A stretch of 10,679 nucleotides of DNA. Source: an uncultured Bacteroidales bacterium (GTDB taxonomy: Bacteria > Bacteroidota > Bacteroidia > Bacteroidales > Lentimicrobiaceae). Below are positions 1 to 7,242 of this stretch, piece after piece; the stretch's first letter is position 1, and each line of letters opens with the position of its first letter. Under the pieces are notes generated by a model. It did no database searches. It was not told the origin of the DNA and was given only the letters and a program-made list of their open reading frames with translations. The stretch spans positions 1-10,679 of the forward strand of contig CALMDN010000029.1 in NCBI GenBank assembly GCA_937864935.1, written 5' to 3'. The position numbers were made by a program, and so were the translations under genes.

Positions 1-809
1 CCGGTACCTGTTCCGGGAGTTACCGGATTTGTGCCACTGAAACCATGCAGATCGTCCAGATCGCGCAAAGTCAGCTGCCAGGTTGTCCCGAAAACAGTGA
101 GGATTCCGGTCACAGTGCCATAACCCGAAGGCAGGGTATCGCTGGCAAAGTTTGAATACTTGCTGTTGCGTACTATAATTTTGTTACCACTGATGTCGGT
201 AAGATCGCGGTTGGTATTGTCAACATCCTGAGGTGCAAAAAGCTGCCCGGCATCGGTGAAGCGAACATTTTTAAAAGCAACCAGGGTACTCACCTTGTCC
301 ATGGAAAGTTCGTTCAGTGTAATGGTATCGGCTACAGGTTTTGGACCGGGAAGGCTGTCGCGGTAAAGATGGGCAGCAATAAAAACTTCCGGAAGACGGC
401 CGATTTCATTGTTGTAGAGGTATCCGAGCTGGATCAGCTCGTTGTAATCGCCGATGTACATATCCTTACATTTGATAAATACACGCTGTCCAAGCTTATA
501 CTCATTGTAAAGAGAGGTTTTGTCGAGGGCAAGTTCAATCCCGCCTGTTTCGTCCTGAATCACCATCTTTTTATAGAGGTTTCCGCTTTCGTCATTGGCA
601 ACAACGATTCCACTGATGATTACATCCTCGTCGATGAGTTTAAGGGCTGTATAGGAAGCCTTGAGTTCAGCAATGGTTGTATTTGCTTCAAAATCGACCC
701 TTGGAATGATGATGGGAGGTTCTTCAAAGTCACCGTCCACACAGGAGGTAAAAGTGGTGGAGGCTAGGATCAGGAAAAGTCCTGCAATAAGCTGAAAGAT
801 ATTTTTCAT
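1..809 (-). CDS. DUF5689 domain lipoprotein, 3' end beyond the left edge
   Basis: Reading the minus strand from the ATG at 809 gives 269 codons with no stop before the edge, so the C-terminus is missing. The N-terminus is a lipoprotein signal: a hydrophobic stretch, then lipobox TFTSC with the lipidated Cys at residue 23, followed by an acidic and Pro-rich linker (VDGDFEEPPI). Residues about 38-250 resemble DUF5689, a Bacteroidota domain of unknown function. Residues about 63-130 look like an OB-fold beta barrel (IISGIVVANDESGNLYKKMV, then IQDETGGIELALD and GQRVFIKC). A Pro/Thr linker (NPVTPGTGT) at the edge suggests another domain follows. The gene starts 30 nt after the TonB receptor stop on the same strand, so the two are almost certainly cotranscribed. 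An in-frame ATG at 830 would add MQKQLKQ and cannot be excluded. Inference: surface or periplasm-facing partner of the receptor. Domain call is from recognition, not a search. Confidence 0.8.
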   Translation of the reverse strand, partial: MKNIFQLIAGLFLILASTTFTSCVDGDFEEPPIIIPRVDFEANTTIAELKASYTALKLIDEDVIISGIVVANDESGNLYKKMVIQDETGGIELALDKTSLYNEYKLGQRVFIKCKDMYIGDYNELIQLGYLYNNEIGRLPEVFIAAHLYRDSLPGPKPVADTITLNELSMDKVSTLVAFKNVRFTDAGQLFAPQDVDNTNRDLTDISGNKIIVRNSKYSNFASDTLPSGYGTVTGILTVFGTTWQLTLRDLDDLHGFSGTNPVTPGTGT

Positions 810-839
810 TTGTTTTAATTGTTTTTGCATGAATAAAGA

Positions 840-3593
840 TTAAAAGCGGAATCCGACATTCAGGAAGAAGGTTCTTCCGTAGTAGTAATATACCTTAGGT
901 ACGAAAGTATTTCCAAGGCTGAGGTTGGGTTTTTCGGGGTCGAACCTGTTCGACTCGTAGCCACCGGTGATGAAGTCCTGGTTGTTGAGGAGGTTGCTCA
1001 CGCTGAAATTCAGGTTGATGTAGTATTTGTCCATTACCCTGAAGGATTTGCCCACAGAGGCATCCATGGTAAAAGCCGCGTCAGTCTTGGTCTGATTCAC
1101 TATTTCAGCCATCAGTTCAGGAGATTCTCCGATGCCGGCGACCTGCGACACAATTTCGGAAGTCCTGCGCTCAGTATTGAAGTCGAGGTAAACATCGTCG
1201 AAATAGTTCACATTGAATTCAATGAACAGCATATCGGGTCCGGCAAATTTCAGACCACCTGAGTATGCTTTCTGCGGAGTGCCGGGAACGTACATATAAT
1301 TCTGATAGGTACGGTACTGAAGGTCAGCCTGTGATCCGTTTTCGTATGAAACATTTACCATCGGGTTGTTGGTAAACCTGAAATTGCCGATGCTGGCAAC
1401 CAATGGCAGGGTAAACCTGGGCGAAAGTTTAACTTCGGCACCAAATTCAATGCCCTGATGTACCTTGCTGAAGTCGAGGATGGCATAGTTTACGAAGGTA
1501 TTGTAGGTGTCGTGATAGAAGCTTGATACTTCATTCAGGTCAGTCATCACGGTATGATAGAGGGTAATCCTCCCTTTCACCAACGGGGTGCGCAGGTGGT
1601 AGGAGATGTCACCACCCATGATATTTTCGCTGTTCAGATCAGGAATCACGGCATCGCGTATCCTCGATGAGAGGAAAGCGTTCCTGATGCTGGTGGCACG
1701 GGTCATCATTACGGCATTCGCTTCCACAAAGTGTCTTCCTGATATTTTGTAGGTTGCACCGGCTTTAACAGCATAGTCAAAAAAGGTGTACTTTTCTCCG
1801 TCACCGAACGAGTTGTCAGGATAACGGCCATTGCGCATGAATCCCTCACGCCAGATGGTGGTGTGGGTCAGCTGCAGGCCTGCATAATAGTCAACTTTGC
1901 GGGTTGAATAGTTGGCGACGCCCCAGATATTGCCGCTGTTCTGATGTAATTTATAGTCATAACCGAATTTGTCGCCCTCCTTGATAATACGGTTGGGATT
2001 GTTCAGGTCGTTCTGAAGCAGGGTATCGTTGCCCGAAAAATCACGTTCAGCAAACTGATCAACATCTATCCAGTATTCACTTCCGAGCAGATCGTGCAGC
2101 GTTTTGTAGAAAGTGCCGGTATTGGCATTGTATTCAAGACCGCCGTCAAATCTTAATTTTTCACTGAACTCGTGATTCATGAATGATGTGAAGTTGAGCT
2201 GACTCTGGTCGTTGTGACGGTTTTCAATGATATACCGGGCCTGTTTTCCCTCGAGGTTGGCAAGGTAGTTGATCTGATACAGTTTATCCCAGTTGATCTG
2301 GCGGGTATTTACGTCGTTCTTCCACCTTTCGGCATATGCGGCAGCGATGGACGGGTCATAAGTAAATCCTCCTTCATCAAGGAGTGTTTCAGGATAATAA
2401 TTTGGCAGATAACGGTAATAATCCGGCCGGGGATCCGTTGAATTGTACCAGTTAAGAGAAGTGGTTCCGGTTTCTCCGAAAAGGTAGGAAACTGCACTCG
2501 TAATCTGGGTTTTTTCGGATGGTTTCCAGTAGTGGTTAAGGATCAGAACCGGCTGGTTCATAATGCGTTCGCGGGCATTTCGGACTTTTCCGTCCTGATA
2601 GCCCCAGTTGGGGTTGTAATAGTTGGTTCCCGAAAGGTCGTAAACTTCCTGGGTAGAACCACCCTGCATTCCCCTTTTTACCGGAGCAGCAAAGGCAGTG
2701 AATGCCAGACTATGCTTGTCGTTTATTTTTCTTTCAACACCTAAAAACCATGCCCAGGCGTCGTAGTAGGTGCCTTCGATGTAACCACCGTTGCCCCATC
2801 GGCGCGAGCCACTCACGGTTACCGCCCAGTTGTTGTCCATCATTCCTGTTGAATGGGTGAACATCAGGCGGTTGGTGTAGGAGCGGTTCGAAAGGCTGTA
2901 GGTGAGTTTGGTCTGCGCCCGGTGCTGTGATGCTCGGGTAATGATGTTGGTAGCACCACCAAGGCTGCCAAAGGAGAAACTTGCCGGAGCAAGTCCGTTT
3001 ACTGATACCTTGTTTCGGGTGGCATCGTTCAGACCTCCCCAGAGTGCCCAGGTGGTACGACCGGTTTCAACATCACTGATGGGTGTATTTCCTATGTAGG
3101 TGACATTCAGGTCGTTATCATAACCTCTCATTCTGAAATAGGCCGGTCCGAAAGTATAGGAAGCTACAGATTCAAATACATCGCTGCTTGAAGTTAGCAA
3201 ACCGGATATGCTTTGGCCTTTTGAATCGTCATCGGAATCAATGGAAGCGATACTGACTTCCGACATTCCGTCATTGATGGCCTCCGAAGCTACGGTTGCC
3301 AGCATTTTCAGTGTGCCGAGGTTGGTTGCAGCTGTAACAGAGATTTGTTGGGTCAGCGTCTGATAGCCGGCAGCCGAGAGCTCTATAACAGCATCACCGG
3401 GTGAGATACCCGGCAGGCTGAACAAGCCTTCATTGTCGGTAAAAGTTTGCTGTGTCCCAACCTTAACTGTTACCGCAGGTAAAGTTTTTCCGCTCTGAGA
3501 ATCTGTAACCCTGCCGGAAACGGTGCCGGTTTGAGCGTACAATCCCAATAGCGGGCTGATAGCCAGCAACAAGATTAAAATCTTTTGTTTCAT
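840..3593 (-). CDS. TonB-dependent outer-membrane receptor with carboxypeptidase-regulatory-like domain
   Basis: A 917-residue outer-membrane active-transport channel. The start at 3593 gives a clean signal peptide (MKQKILILLLAISPLLGLYA, cleavage before Gln21). An in-frame ATG at 3668 would put 25 unrelated residues ahead of it and is rejected. Residues about 22-98 form a CarboxypepD_reg-like beta-sandwich (GTVSGRVTDSQSGKTLPAV, then TDNEGLFSLPGISPGD). Residues about 115-225 are the plug, with SSSDVFESVASYTFGPAYFR, RGYDND, and the GGATNIITR end-of-plug motif. The rest is a long aromatic-rich barrel ending in the outer-membrane C-terminal signature FFLNVGFRF. It lacks the SusC-type plug signature and no SusD-like gene follows, so I do not call it SusC. 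It is first in a minus-strand unit with the DUF5689 lipoprotein and is divergent from a secreted EEP-family enzyme, which hints at phosphate- or nucleotide-containing cargo. The substrate is not determined by sequence. Confidence 0.93.
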   Translation of the reverse strand: MKQKILILLLAISPLLGLYAQTGTVSGRVTDSQSGKTLPAVTVKVGTQQTFTDNEGLFSLPGISPGDAVIELSAAGYQTLTQQISVTAATNLGTLKMLATVASEAINDGMSEVSIASIDSDDDSKGQSISGLLTSSSDVFESVASYTFGPAYFRMRGYDNDLNVTYIGNTPISDVETGRTTWALWGGLNDATRNKVSVNGLAPASFSFGSLGGATNIITRASQHRAQTKLTYSLSNRSYTNRLMFTHSTGMMDNNWAVTVSGSRRWGNGGYIEGTYYDAWAWFLGVERKINDKHSLAFTAFAAPVKRGMQGGSTQEVYDLSGTNYYNPNWGYQDGKVRNARERIMNQPVLILNHYWKPSEKTQITSAVSYLFGETGTTSLNWYNSTDPRPDYYRYLPNYYPETLLDEGGFTYDPSIAAAYAERWKNDVNTRQINWDKLYQINYLANLEGKQARYIIENRHNDQSQLNFTSFMNHEFSEKLRFDGGLEYNANTGTFYKTLHDLLGSEYWIDVDQFAERDFSGNDTLLQNDLNNPNRIIKEGDKFGYDYKLHQNSGNIWGVANYSTRKVDYYAGLQLTHTTIWREGFMRNGRYPDNSFGDGEKYTFFDYAVKAGATYKISGRHFVEANAVMMTRATSIRNAFLSSRIRDAVIPDLNSENIMGGDISYHLRTPLVKGRITLYHTVMTDLNEVSSFYHDTYNTFVNYAILDFSKVHQGIEFGAEVKLSPRFTLPLVASIGNFRFTNNPMVNVSYENGSQADLQYRTYQNYMYVPGTPQKAYSGGLKFAGPDMLFIEFNVNYFDDVYLDFNTERRTSEIVSQVAGIGESPELMAEIVNQTKTDAAFTMDASVGKSFRVMDKYYINLNFSVSNLLNNQDFITGGYESNRFDPEKPNLSLGNTFVPKVYYYYGRTFFLNVGFRF

Positions 3594-3718
3594 GTGAATT
3601 AATTTAAGAAAAATAGAAATGCATTCAGAAAGGTGTTTTGATGAGGGTAGAAACCGGCATTTTAACAAAATTTGTGCAAATGAACGAAAAAAAAGTAACA
3701 GAAAGGAAATTTATGCAC

Positions 3719-3738
3719 GAAATCTTCGTTAAGATTTC
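3719..3738. promoter_or_regulatory. Perfect 8-bp inverted repeat, candidate operator
   Basis: The arms GAAATCTT (3719-3726) and AAGATTTC (3731-3738) are exact reverse complements separated by CGTT. It lies just upstream of the -33 element of the plus-strand promoter and about 130 nt upstream of the divergent receptor start. No T-tract follows on either strand, so a terminator is unlikely. A dimeric regulator site is the simplest reading, but the binding protein is unknown. Confidence 0.4.
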
Positions 3739-3748
3739 ACTATGGAAA

Positions 3749-3780
3749 TTGCGGTTAATCAGGGATAATAAATACCTTTG
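3749..3780 (+). promoter_or_regulatory. Bacteroidota-type promoter for the EEP gene
   Basis: TACCTTTG at 3773-3780 matches the Bacteroidota -7 consensus TAnnTTTG exactly. A TTG (-33 core) begins at 3749, leaving a 21-nt spacer, close to the usual spacing. Transcription would begin near 3785-3788, giving a leader of about 145 nt before the EEP ATG at 3932. Confidence 0.6.
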
Positions 3781-3819
3781 CGCCCCATTGAACAGTATTG
3801 TATCCGAACTATTTAATTG

Positions 3820-3906
3820 ATGAAGCAGGAGTTTGTTCTTTCAACCATCAAGATATGCATTGTGAAATCCTTCCTTCATGTCGGATACATGGTTGTTAAC
3901 GTATGA
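3820..3906 (+). CDS. Possible 28-codon leader ORF
   Basis: ATG at 3820 to TGA at 3904-3906 encodes a short, hydrophobic, non-acidic peptide beginning MKQEFVLSTIKICIVK. It sits between the predicted transcription start and the EEP gene, preceded by an AT-rich stretch (CTATTTAATTG) of the kind seen before Bacteroidota starts. It overlaps the alternative upstream EEP start at 3878 in another frame. I recognise no family. An ORF of this length can easily arise by chance, so this is only a candidate uORF or leader peptide. Confidence 0.15.
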   Translation: MKQEFVLSTIKICIVKSFLHVGYMVVNV

Positions 3907-3931
3907 AAAATCTAAGAAAACCGGCACAAAT

Positions 3932-4978
3932 ATGAAATTTATCCGCCTTTTTCGTCCGGCACTGAAAGTGCTTTTTGCAGCAGTCTTTTTTGTATCAGTA
4001 TTTTCGGTCAGTGCACAGGAAAAGACCTTCAAAGCCTCCTGCATTGCTTTCTATAACATTGAAAATCTTTTTGATACCATTGATGATCCGAACACCAACG
4101 ATGCGGAGTTTTTACCTGACGGCATCAACCGGTGGACTGCCCAGCGGTATCAGGCCAAGCTATCGAACATGGCAAAAGTAATTGCCGGTATCGGAAACGA
4201 AATGGTAAAGGGAGGCCCTGCAATCATCGGACTCTCTGAAATTGAGAACAGGGGTGTACTTGAAGATCTGATCAACACCCAGCCCCTGAAAGACCTTGGT
4301 TATGCGATTGTTCATTACGATTCTCCCGATAAAAGGGGAGTTGATGTAGGCCTGCTCTACAAACCCTCGGTTTTTAAGATGGTAAATTCTTCTTCAGGCC
4401 GCTTGTATATGCCCGGACGCACCGACTTTTTCAGCCGCGATCAACTGGTGGTAACGGGGGAACTTGATGGCGAGCTTATCAGTGTCATTGTGAATCACTG
4501 GCCTTCGCGCCGCAGCGGACCTGAGTACCGCGAAGAGGCTGCAAAGCTTACCCGTCGTCTGTCTGATTCGGTGTCAGGCGTTCACAAAAATGCCAAAATT
4601 TTCATCATGGGCGACCTGAACGACGATCCTACTGACAGAAGCGTATTGAAATTCCTGGGCGCAAAAGGGAAAAAGGAAGAGATTGCCAAAGGGGATCTTT
4701 TTAACCCGATGTGGCAGCTGCACAGAGATGGAATCGGCTCCCTCGCCTACCGGGATGCCTGGAACCTTTTCGACCAGATCATTGTTTCAGAGCCCCTTCT
4801 TTCCGAAAATGGCAAGGGCTGGAGATTTTACAAAGCCAAGATTTATAACGAGAAGTTTCTGATACAAAAGGATGGTCCTTATGCCGGATATCCTTTCCGT
4901 ACGTTCGCCGGAGGCGCCTATGCCGGAGGTTATAGTGACCACTTCCCGGCTTATGTGTTCATTGTCAAAGAGAAATAA
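3932..4978 (+). CDS. Secreted endonuclease/exonuclease/phosphatase (EEP) family protein
   Basis: A 348-residue metal-dependent phosphoesterase of the DNase I-like EEP fold. Residues 1-28 are a signal peptide (basic start, hydrophobic core, SVSAQ cleavage region), so it acts outside the cytoplasm. The start at 3932 is chosen because it gives this signal; an in-frame ATG at 3878 would add 18 polar residues. All EEP motifs are present: FYNIENLFD (39-48) with Asn42 and Glu44, LSEIENR (101-107) with the metal-binding Glu, VNHWPSRR (187-194) with catalytic-type His189, GDLNDDP (227-233) with Asp228 and Asn230, and the C-terminal SDHFP (335-339) with the Asp-His pair. The protein appears catalytically intact. 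Family members include extracellular nucleases, phosphodiesterases and phosphatases, and sequence alone does not separate these. It is divergent from the receptor/DUF5689 pair, which supports a joint role in scavenging. No clear terminator follows. Confidence 0.9.
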   Translation: MKFIRLFRPALKVLFAAVFFVSVFSVSAQEKTFKASCIAFYNIENLFDTIDDPNTNDAEFLPDGINRWTAQRYQAKLSNMAKVIAGIGNEMVKGGPAIIGLSEIENRGVLEDLINTQPLKDLGYAIVHYDSPDKRGVDVGLLYKPSVFKMVNSSSGRLYMPGRTDFFSRDQLVVTGELDGELISVIVNHWPSRRSGPEYREEAAKLTRRLSDSVSGVHKNAKIFIMGDLNDDPTDRSVLKFLGAKGKKEEIAKGDLFNPMWQLHRDGIGSLAYRDAWNLFDQIIVSEPLLSENGKGWRFYKAKIYNEKFLIQKDGPYAGYPFRTFAGGAYAGGYSDHFPAYVFIVKEK

Positions 4979-5005
4979 GCGCTCAACTTTAACAACTTTT
5001 GGGTT

Positions 5006-5034
5006 TTTGCTTTCGTAAAATTGATATAATTTAG
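5006..5034 (+). promoter_or_regulatory. Weak candidate promoter for the glycosyltransferase
   Basis: TAATTTAG at 5027-5034 is one mismatch from the Bacteroidota -7 motif TAnnTTTG, with TTTG at 5006-5009 as a possible -33 element (17-nt spacer, slightly short). It would start transcription about 15 nt before the GTG codon. The short 76-bp gap also allows readthrough from the EEP gene. Confidence 0.3.
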
Positions 5035-5054
5035 CACTTTTAATCATCATCCTT

Positions 5055-5786
5055 GTGAAAGACAGTCTGGTAATAATTCCCACTTTCAACGAGAAAGAAA
5101 ACATTGAACGCATCATCCGCAAAGTGTTTTCCCTGGAAAAAGAATTTGATATTCTTATAGTAGAAGACAATTCGCCCGATGGAACCGCTGCAATTGTCAA
5201 AGAACTGATGAAGGAATTTCCCGGACGACTCCATATTGAAGAGCGTAAAGGCAAGCTTGGCCTTGGCACAGCCTATATTCATGGTTTTAAATGGGCCATG
5301 CAAAGGGAATACCAGTACATCTTTGAAATGGATGCCGATTTTTCACACAATCCCGACGACCTGCTCAAGTTATACGATGCCTGTGCCAGGCAGGGTGCTG
5401 ATGTAGCCATTGGTTCTAGGTATATCAAGGGGGTAAATGTGGTTAACTGGCCGATGGGCAGGGTACTGATGTCGTATTTTGCTTCTTATTATGTACGCAT
5501 GATCACCCGCATGAAGGTGATGGATACCACCGCCGGGTTCAAATGCTATCGGCGCAAACTGCTCGAAACCATCGACTTTAACAGAATTAAGTTCACCGGT
5601 TATGCATTTCAGATAGAGATGAAATACACAGCCTGGAAACTGGGTTTTACCATCAAAGAGGTCCCCATCATCTTTACCGACCGCACTGAAGGTACCTCAA
5701 AAATGAGCCGGGGGATTTTCCGGGAAGCCATACTGGGTGTGATCCAGCTCAGGTTTAAGCGCATCAGGCCCAAAAAGGCTGCCTGA
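5055..5786 (+). CDS. GT2 polyprenol-phosphate mannosyltransferase-like protein
   Basis: A 243-residue family 2 glycosyltransferase of the dolichol-phosphate mannose synthase (Dpm1) type. By family it transfers a sugar from a nucleotide donor to a polyprenyl phosphate at the cytoplasmic face of the inner membrane. Motifs in order: VIIPTFNEKENIE (6-18), VEDNSPDGT (36-44), LGLGTAYIHG (68-77), the metal and donor-binding EMDADFSHNPDDL (91-103) with Asp93 and Asp95, GSRYIKG (120-126), TTAGFKCYRR (158-167), GYAFQIEM (182-189) and RTEGTSKMS (210-218). There is no C-terminal membrane pair, so it is the short soluble or peripheral form, and the length is normal for that form. Translation begins at GTG (5055): an in-frame TGA lies at 5022-5024, no ATG precedes the first motif, and the N-terminus aligns with expectation. 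The true sugar (mannose, glucose or GlcNAc) is not fixed by these motifs. Confidence 0.9.
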   Translation: MKDSLVIIPTFNEKENIERIIRKVFSLEKEFDILIVEDNSPDGTAAIVKELMKEFPGRLHIEERKGKLGLGTAYIHGFKWAMQREYQYIFEMDADFSHNPDDLLKLYDACARQGADVAIGSRYIKGVNVVNWPMGRVLMSYFASYYVRMITRMKVMDTTAGFKCYRRKLLETIDFNRIKFTGYAFQIEMKYTAWKLGFTIKEVPIIFTDRTEGTSKMSRGIFREAILGVIQLRFKRIRPKKAA

Positions 5787-5813
5787 TCCCTCGCCTTACC
5801 GTTCATTTATGTT

Positions 5814-5821
5814 TACTTTTG
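5814..5821 (+). promoter_or_regulatory. Bacteroidota -7 promoter element for pyrC
   Basis: TACTTTTG matches TAnnTTTG exactly and ends 43 nt before the pyrC ATG, giving a short leader of about 37-40 nt. I see no good TTTG -33 partner at the usual distance, so this rests on the -7 element alone. It also argues against the GTG at 5826 as the start codon, which would leave essentially no leader. Confidence 0.5.
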
Positions 5822-5864
5822 TACTGTGATTCCGGCTTTCCCGGAGCATGTAAACATTGTACCC

Positions 5865-7223
5865 ATGAAAAAGAAAATCCTCATTTCAGGGGCTGTGGTT
5901 GTCAATGAAGGCCAGACATTCACAGGTTCGGTCCTTATCAGCAACGGGCTTATCTCCGTGGTGGTTGAAGGGGCCCATACCCCCGCAACCCTGGAAGGTG
6001 CTGAAGATGCACTGGTGATTGATGCCCGGGGTAAATGGCTGCTTCCAGGAGTGATCGACGATCAGGTGCATTTCAGGGATCCCGGACTGACACACAAGGG
6101 CGACCTTTTCACCGAAAGCAGGGCTGCTGTTGCCGGTGGGATTACCTCTTTTATGGAGATGCCCAACACCGTTCCCAACACCCTCACCCAGGAATTGCTG
6201 GAAGAAAAGTTCATGCTGGCAAAGCAGAAATCCCTGGCCAACTTTTCGTTTTACATGGGGGCGTCCAACGACAACCTGACGGAAATCGTAAAAACCGACC
6301 CCCGCACAGTTTGTTGTGTAAAGGTTTTCATGGGCGCCTCTACCGGTAACATGCTGGTTGACAACCCACAAACCCTCGAAGCCATATTCAGGCATTCACC
6401 CACCCTGGTTGCGGTTCATTGCGAAGACGAAACAACGATACGCAGGAACACTGCAATCGCGAAAGAGCGGTTCGGCGAGAATGTTCCGGTTTCTGAACAT
6501 CCCCTCATCCGGAGCAGGGAAGCCTGCTATGCCTCGAGCTCACTGGCTGTGTCGCTGGCAGAAAAATACAACACCCGGTTACACCTGCTTCACCTCTCAA
6601 CAGCTGATGAACTCGGTCTCCTCTCTGCCTCTCCTTCCAATTCTTCCAAACGGATCACTGCAGAGGTCTGCGTCCATCACCTGTGGTTTGCTGACGAAGA
6701 TTACCAAAGGCTCGGATCAAAGATTAAATGGAACCCGGCCATCAAATCAGCGGCTGACCGCGCTGCACTCCTTGAAGCACTCCTTGATAACCGTCTTGAT
6801 GTAGTGGCAACCGATCACGCACCCCATACACTCCCTGAAAAATCGAACCCCTATTTTACATGCCCGTCGGGCGGACCACTGGTGCAGCACTCCCTGGTGG
6901 CCATGCTCGAAATGAGCCGTGATGAGAAATTGTCGCCGGCCATGGTGGTTGAAAAAATGTGCCATGCCCCTGCACGCATCTTCAGTGTAGACAGGCGCGT
7001 TTTTATCAGGCAAGGCTACCACGCCGATCTTGTACTGATTGATCCGGATAACGAATGGACTGTTGCTCCGGAGAATATCCTCTACAAGTGCGGATGGTCG
7101 CCTTTCGAAGGACAGGTTTTTCATCACCGTGTTACCCATACCTTTGTAAACGGCCACCTGGCCTGGGTCAACGGTAAATTTGATGATTCCACGACCGGGG
7201 AAAGACTTTTGTTTAACCGTTAA
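5865..7223 (+). CDS. pyrC: Dihydroorotase, pyrimidine biosynthesis
   Basis: A 452-residue cytosolic amidohydrolase that cyclises N-carbamoyl-L-aspartate to dihydroorotate, third step of de novo UMP synthesis. The start at 5865 (MKKKILISGAVVVNEG) matches the family; an in-frame GTG at 5826 is less likely. Motifs: the metal-site strand IDDQVHFRDPGLTHKGD (64-80), GGITSFMEMPNTVPNT (91-106), KVFMGASTGNMLVD (153-166) with candidate carboxylated Lys153, VHCEDE (184-189) with zinc ligand His185, LLHLST (241-246) with His243, KWNPAIK (288-294), and VVATDHAPHT (313-322) with catalytic Asp317. The first His of the usual HxH pair is Gln67; I recall the same QVH variant in other Bacteroidota dihydroorotases, so it is probably lineage-typical rather than inactivating. 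Length and presence of the Asp-His-Ala-Pro-His motif favour the long type (allantoinase/DHOase class I) over E. coli-like PyrC. Allantoinase is the main alternative. Confidence 0.9.
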   Translation: MKKKILISGAVVVNEGQTFTGSVLISNGLISVVVEGAHTPATLEGAEDALVIDARGKWLLPGVIDDQVHFRDPGLTHKGDLFTESRAAVAGGITSFMEMPNTVPNTLTQELLEEKFMLAKQKSLANFSFYMGASNDNLTEIVKTDPRTVCCVKVFMGASTGNMLVDNPQTLEAIFRHSPTLVAVHCEDETTIRRNTAIAKERFGENVPVSEHPLIRSREACYASSSLAVSLAEKYNTRLHLLHLSTADELGLLSASPSNSSKRITAEVCVHHLWFADEDYQRLGSKIKWNPAIKSAADRAALLEALLDNRLDVVATDHAPHTLPEKSNPYFTCPSGGPLVQHSLVAMLEMSRDEKLSPAMVVEKMCHAPARIFSVDRRVFIRQGYHADLVLIDPDNEWTVAPENILYKCGWSPFEGQVFHHRVTHTFVNGHLAWVNGKFDDSTTGERLLFNR

Positions 7224-7242
7224 GCTAAAACACACCATCTGC

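Larger units (their letters stand above)
3594..3931. other. Divergent intergenic region between receptor and EEP enzyme genes
   Basis: This 338-bp gap holds no convincing full gene. It contains a plus-strand Bacteroidota promoter (3749-3780), a perfect 8-bp hairpin or palindrome (3719-3738), and a leader of roughly 145 nt before the EEP start that includes a 28-codon ORF (3820-3906). For the minus-strand receptor I see no exact TAnnTTTG. The nearest candidate is TTCATTTG on the minus strand at 3684-3677, one mismatch from the consensus and about 84 nt upstream of the receptor ATG. Confidence 0.6.

Noticed and set aside
369..767. Plus-strand open frame of 132 codons
   Set aside because: It is antisense to the DUF5689 lipoprotein, which has a lipobox, coherent domain sequence and an operon partner. 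The plus-strand product shows no motif or signal.
840..3593. SusC-type polysaccharide utilisation receptor
   Set aside because: No SusD-like gene follows, the partner is a DUF5689 lipoprotein, and the GH31 gene is over 5 kb away with unrelated genes between.
3638..3820. Plus-strand 60-codon frame in the divergent gap
   Set aside because: It runs through the hairpin and the promoter, starts inside the upstream extension of the receptor frame, and has no family resemblance.
4787..5303. Minus-strand open frames of 160 and 87 codons across the EEP/glycosyltransferase junction
   Set aside because: They overlap two well-supported plus-strand genes with intact motifs, and their products are low-complexity and unrecognisable.
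5831..5845. TCCGG...CCGGA hairpin in the pyrC leader as an attenuator
   Set aside because: A 5-bp stem without a T-tract or alternative pairing is not enough to support attenuation.
5886..6804. Open frames on both strands within pyrC (169 minus, 104 and 148 plus)
   Set aside because: They are other-frame shadows of dihydroorotase, whose catalytic motifs run uninterrupted through this stretch.
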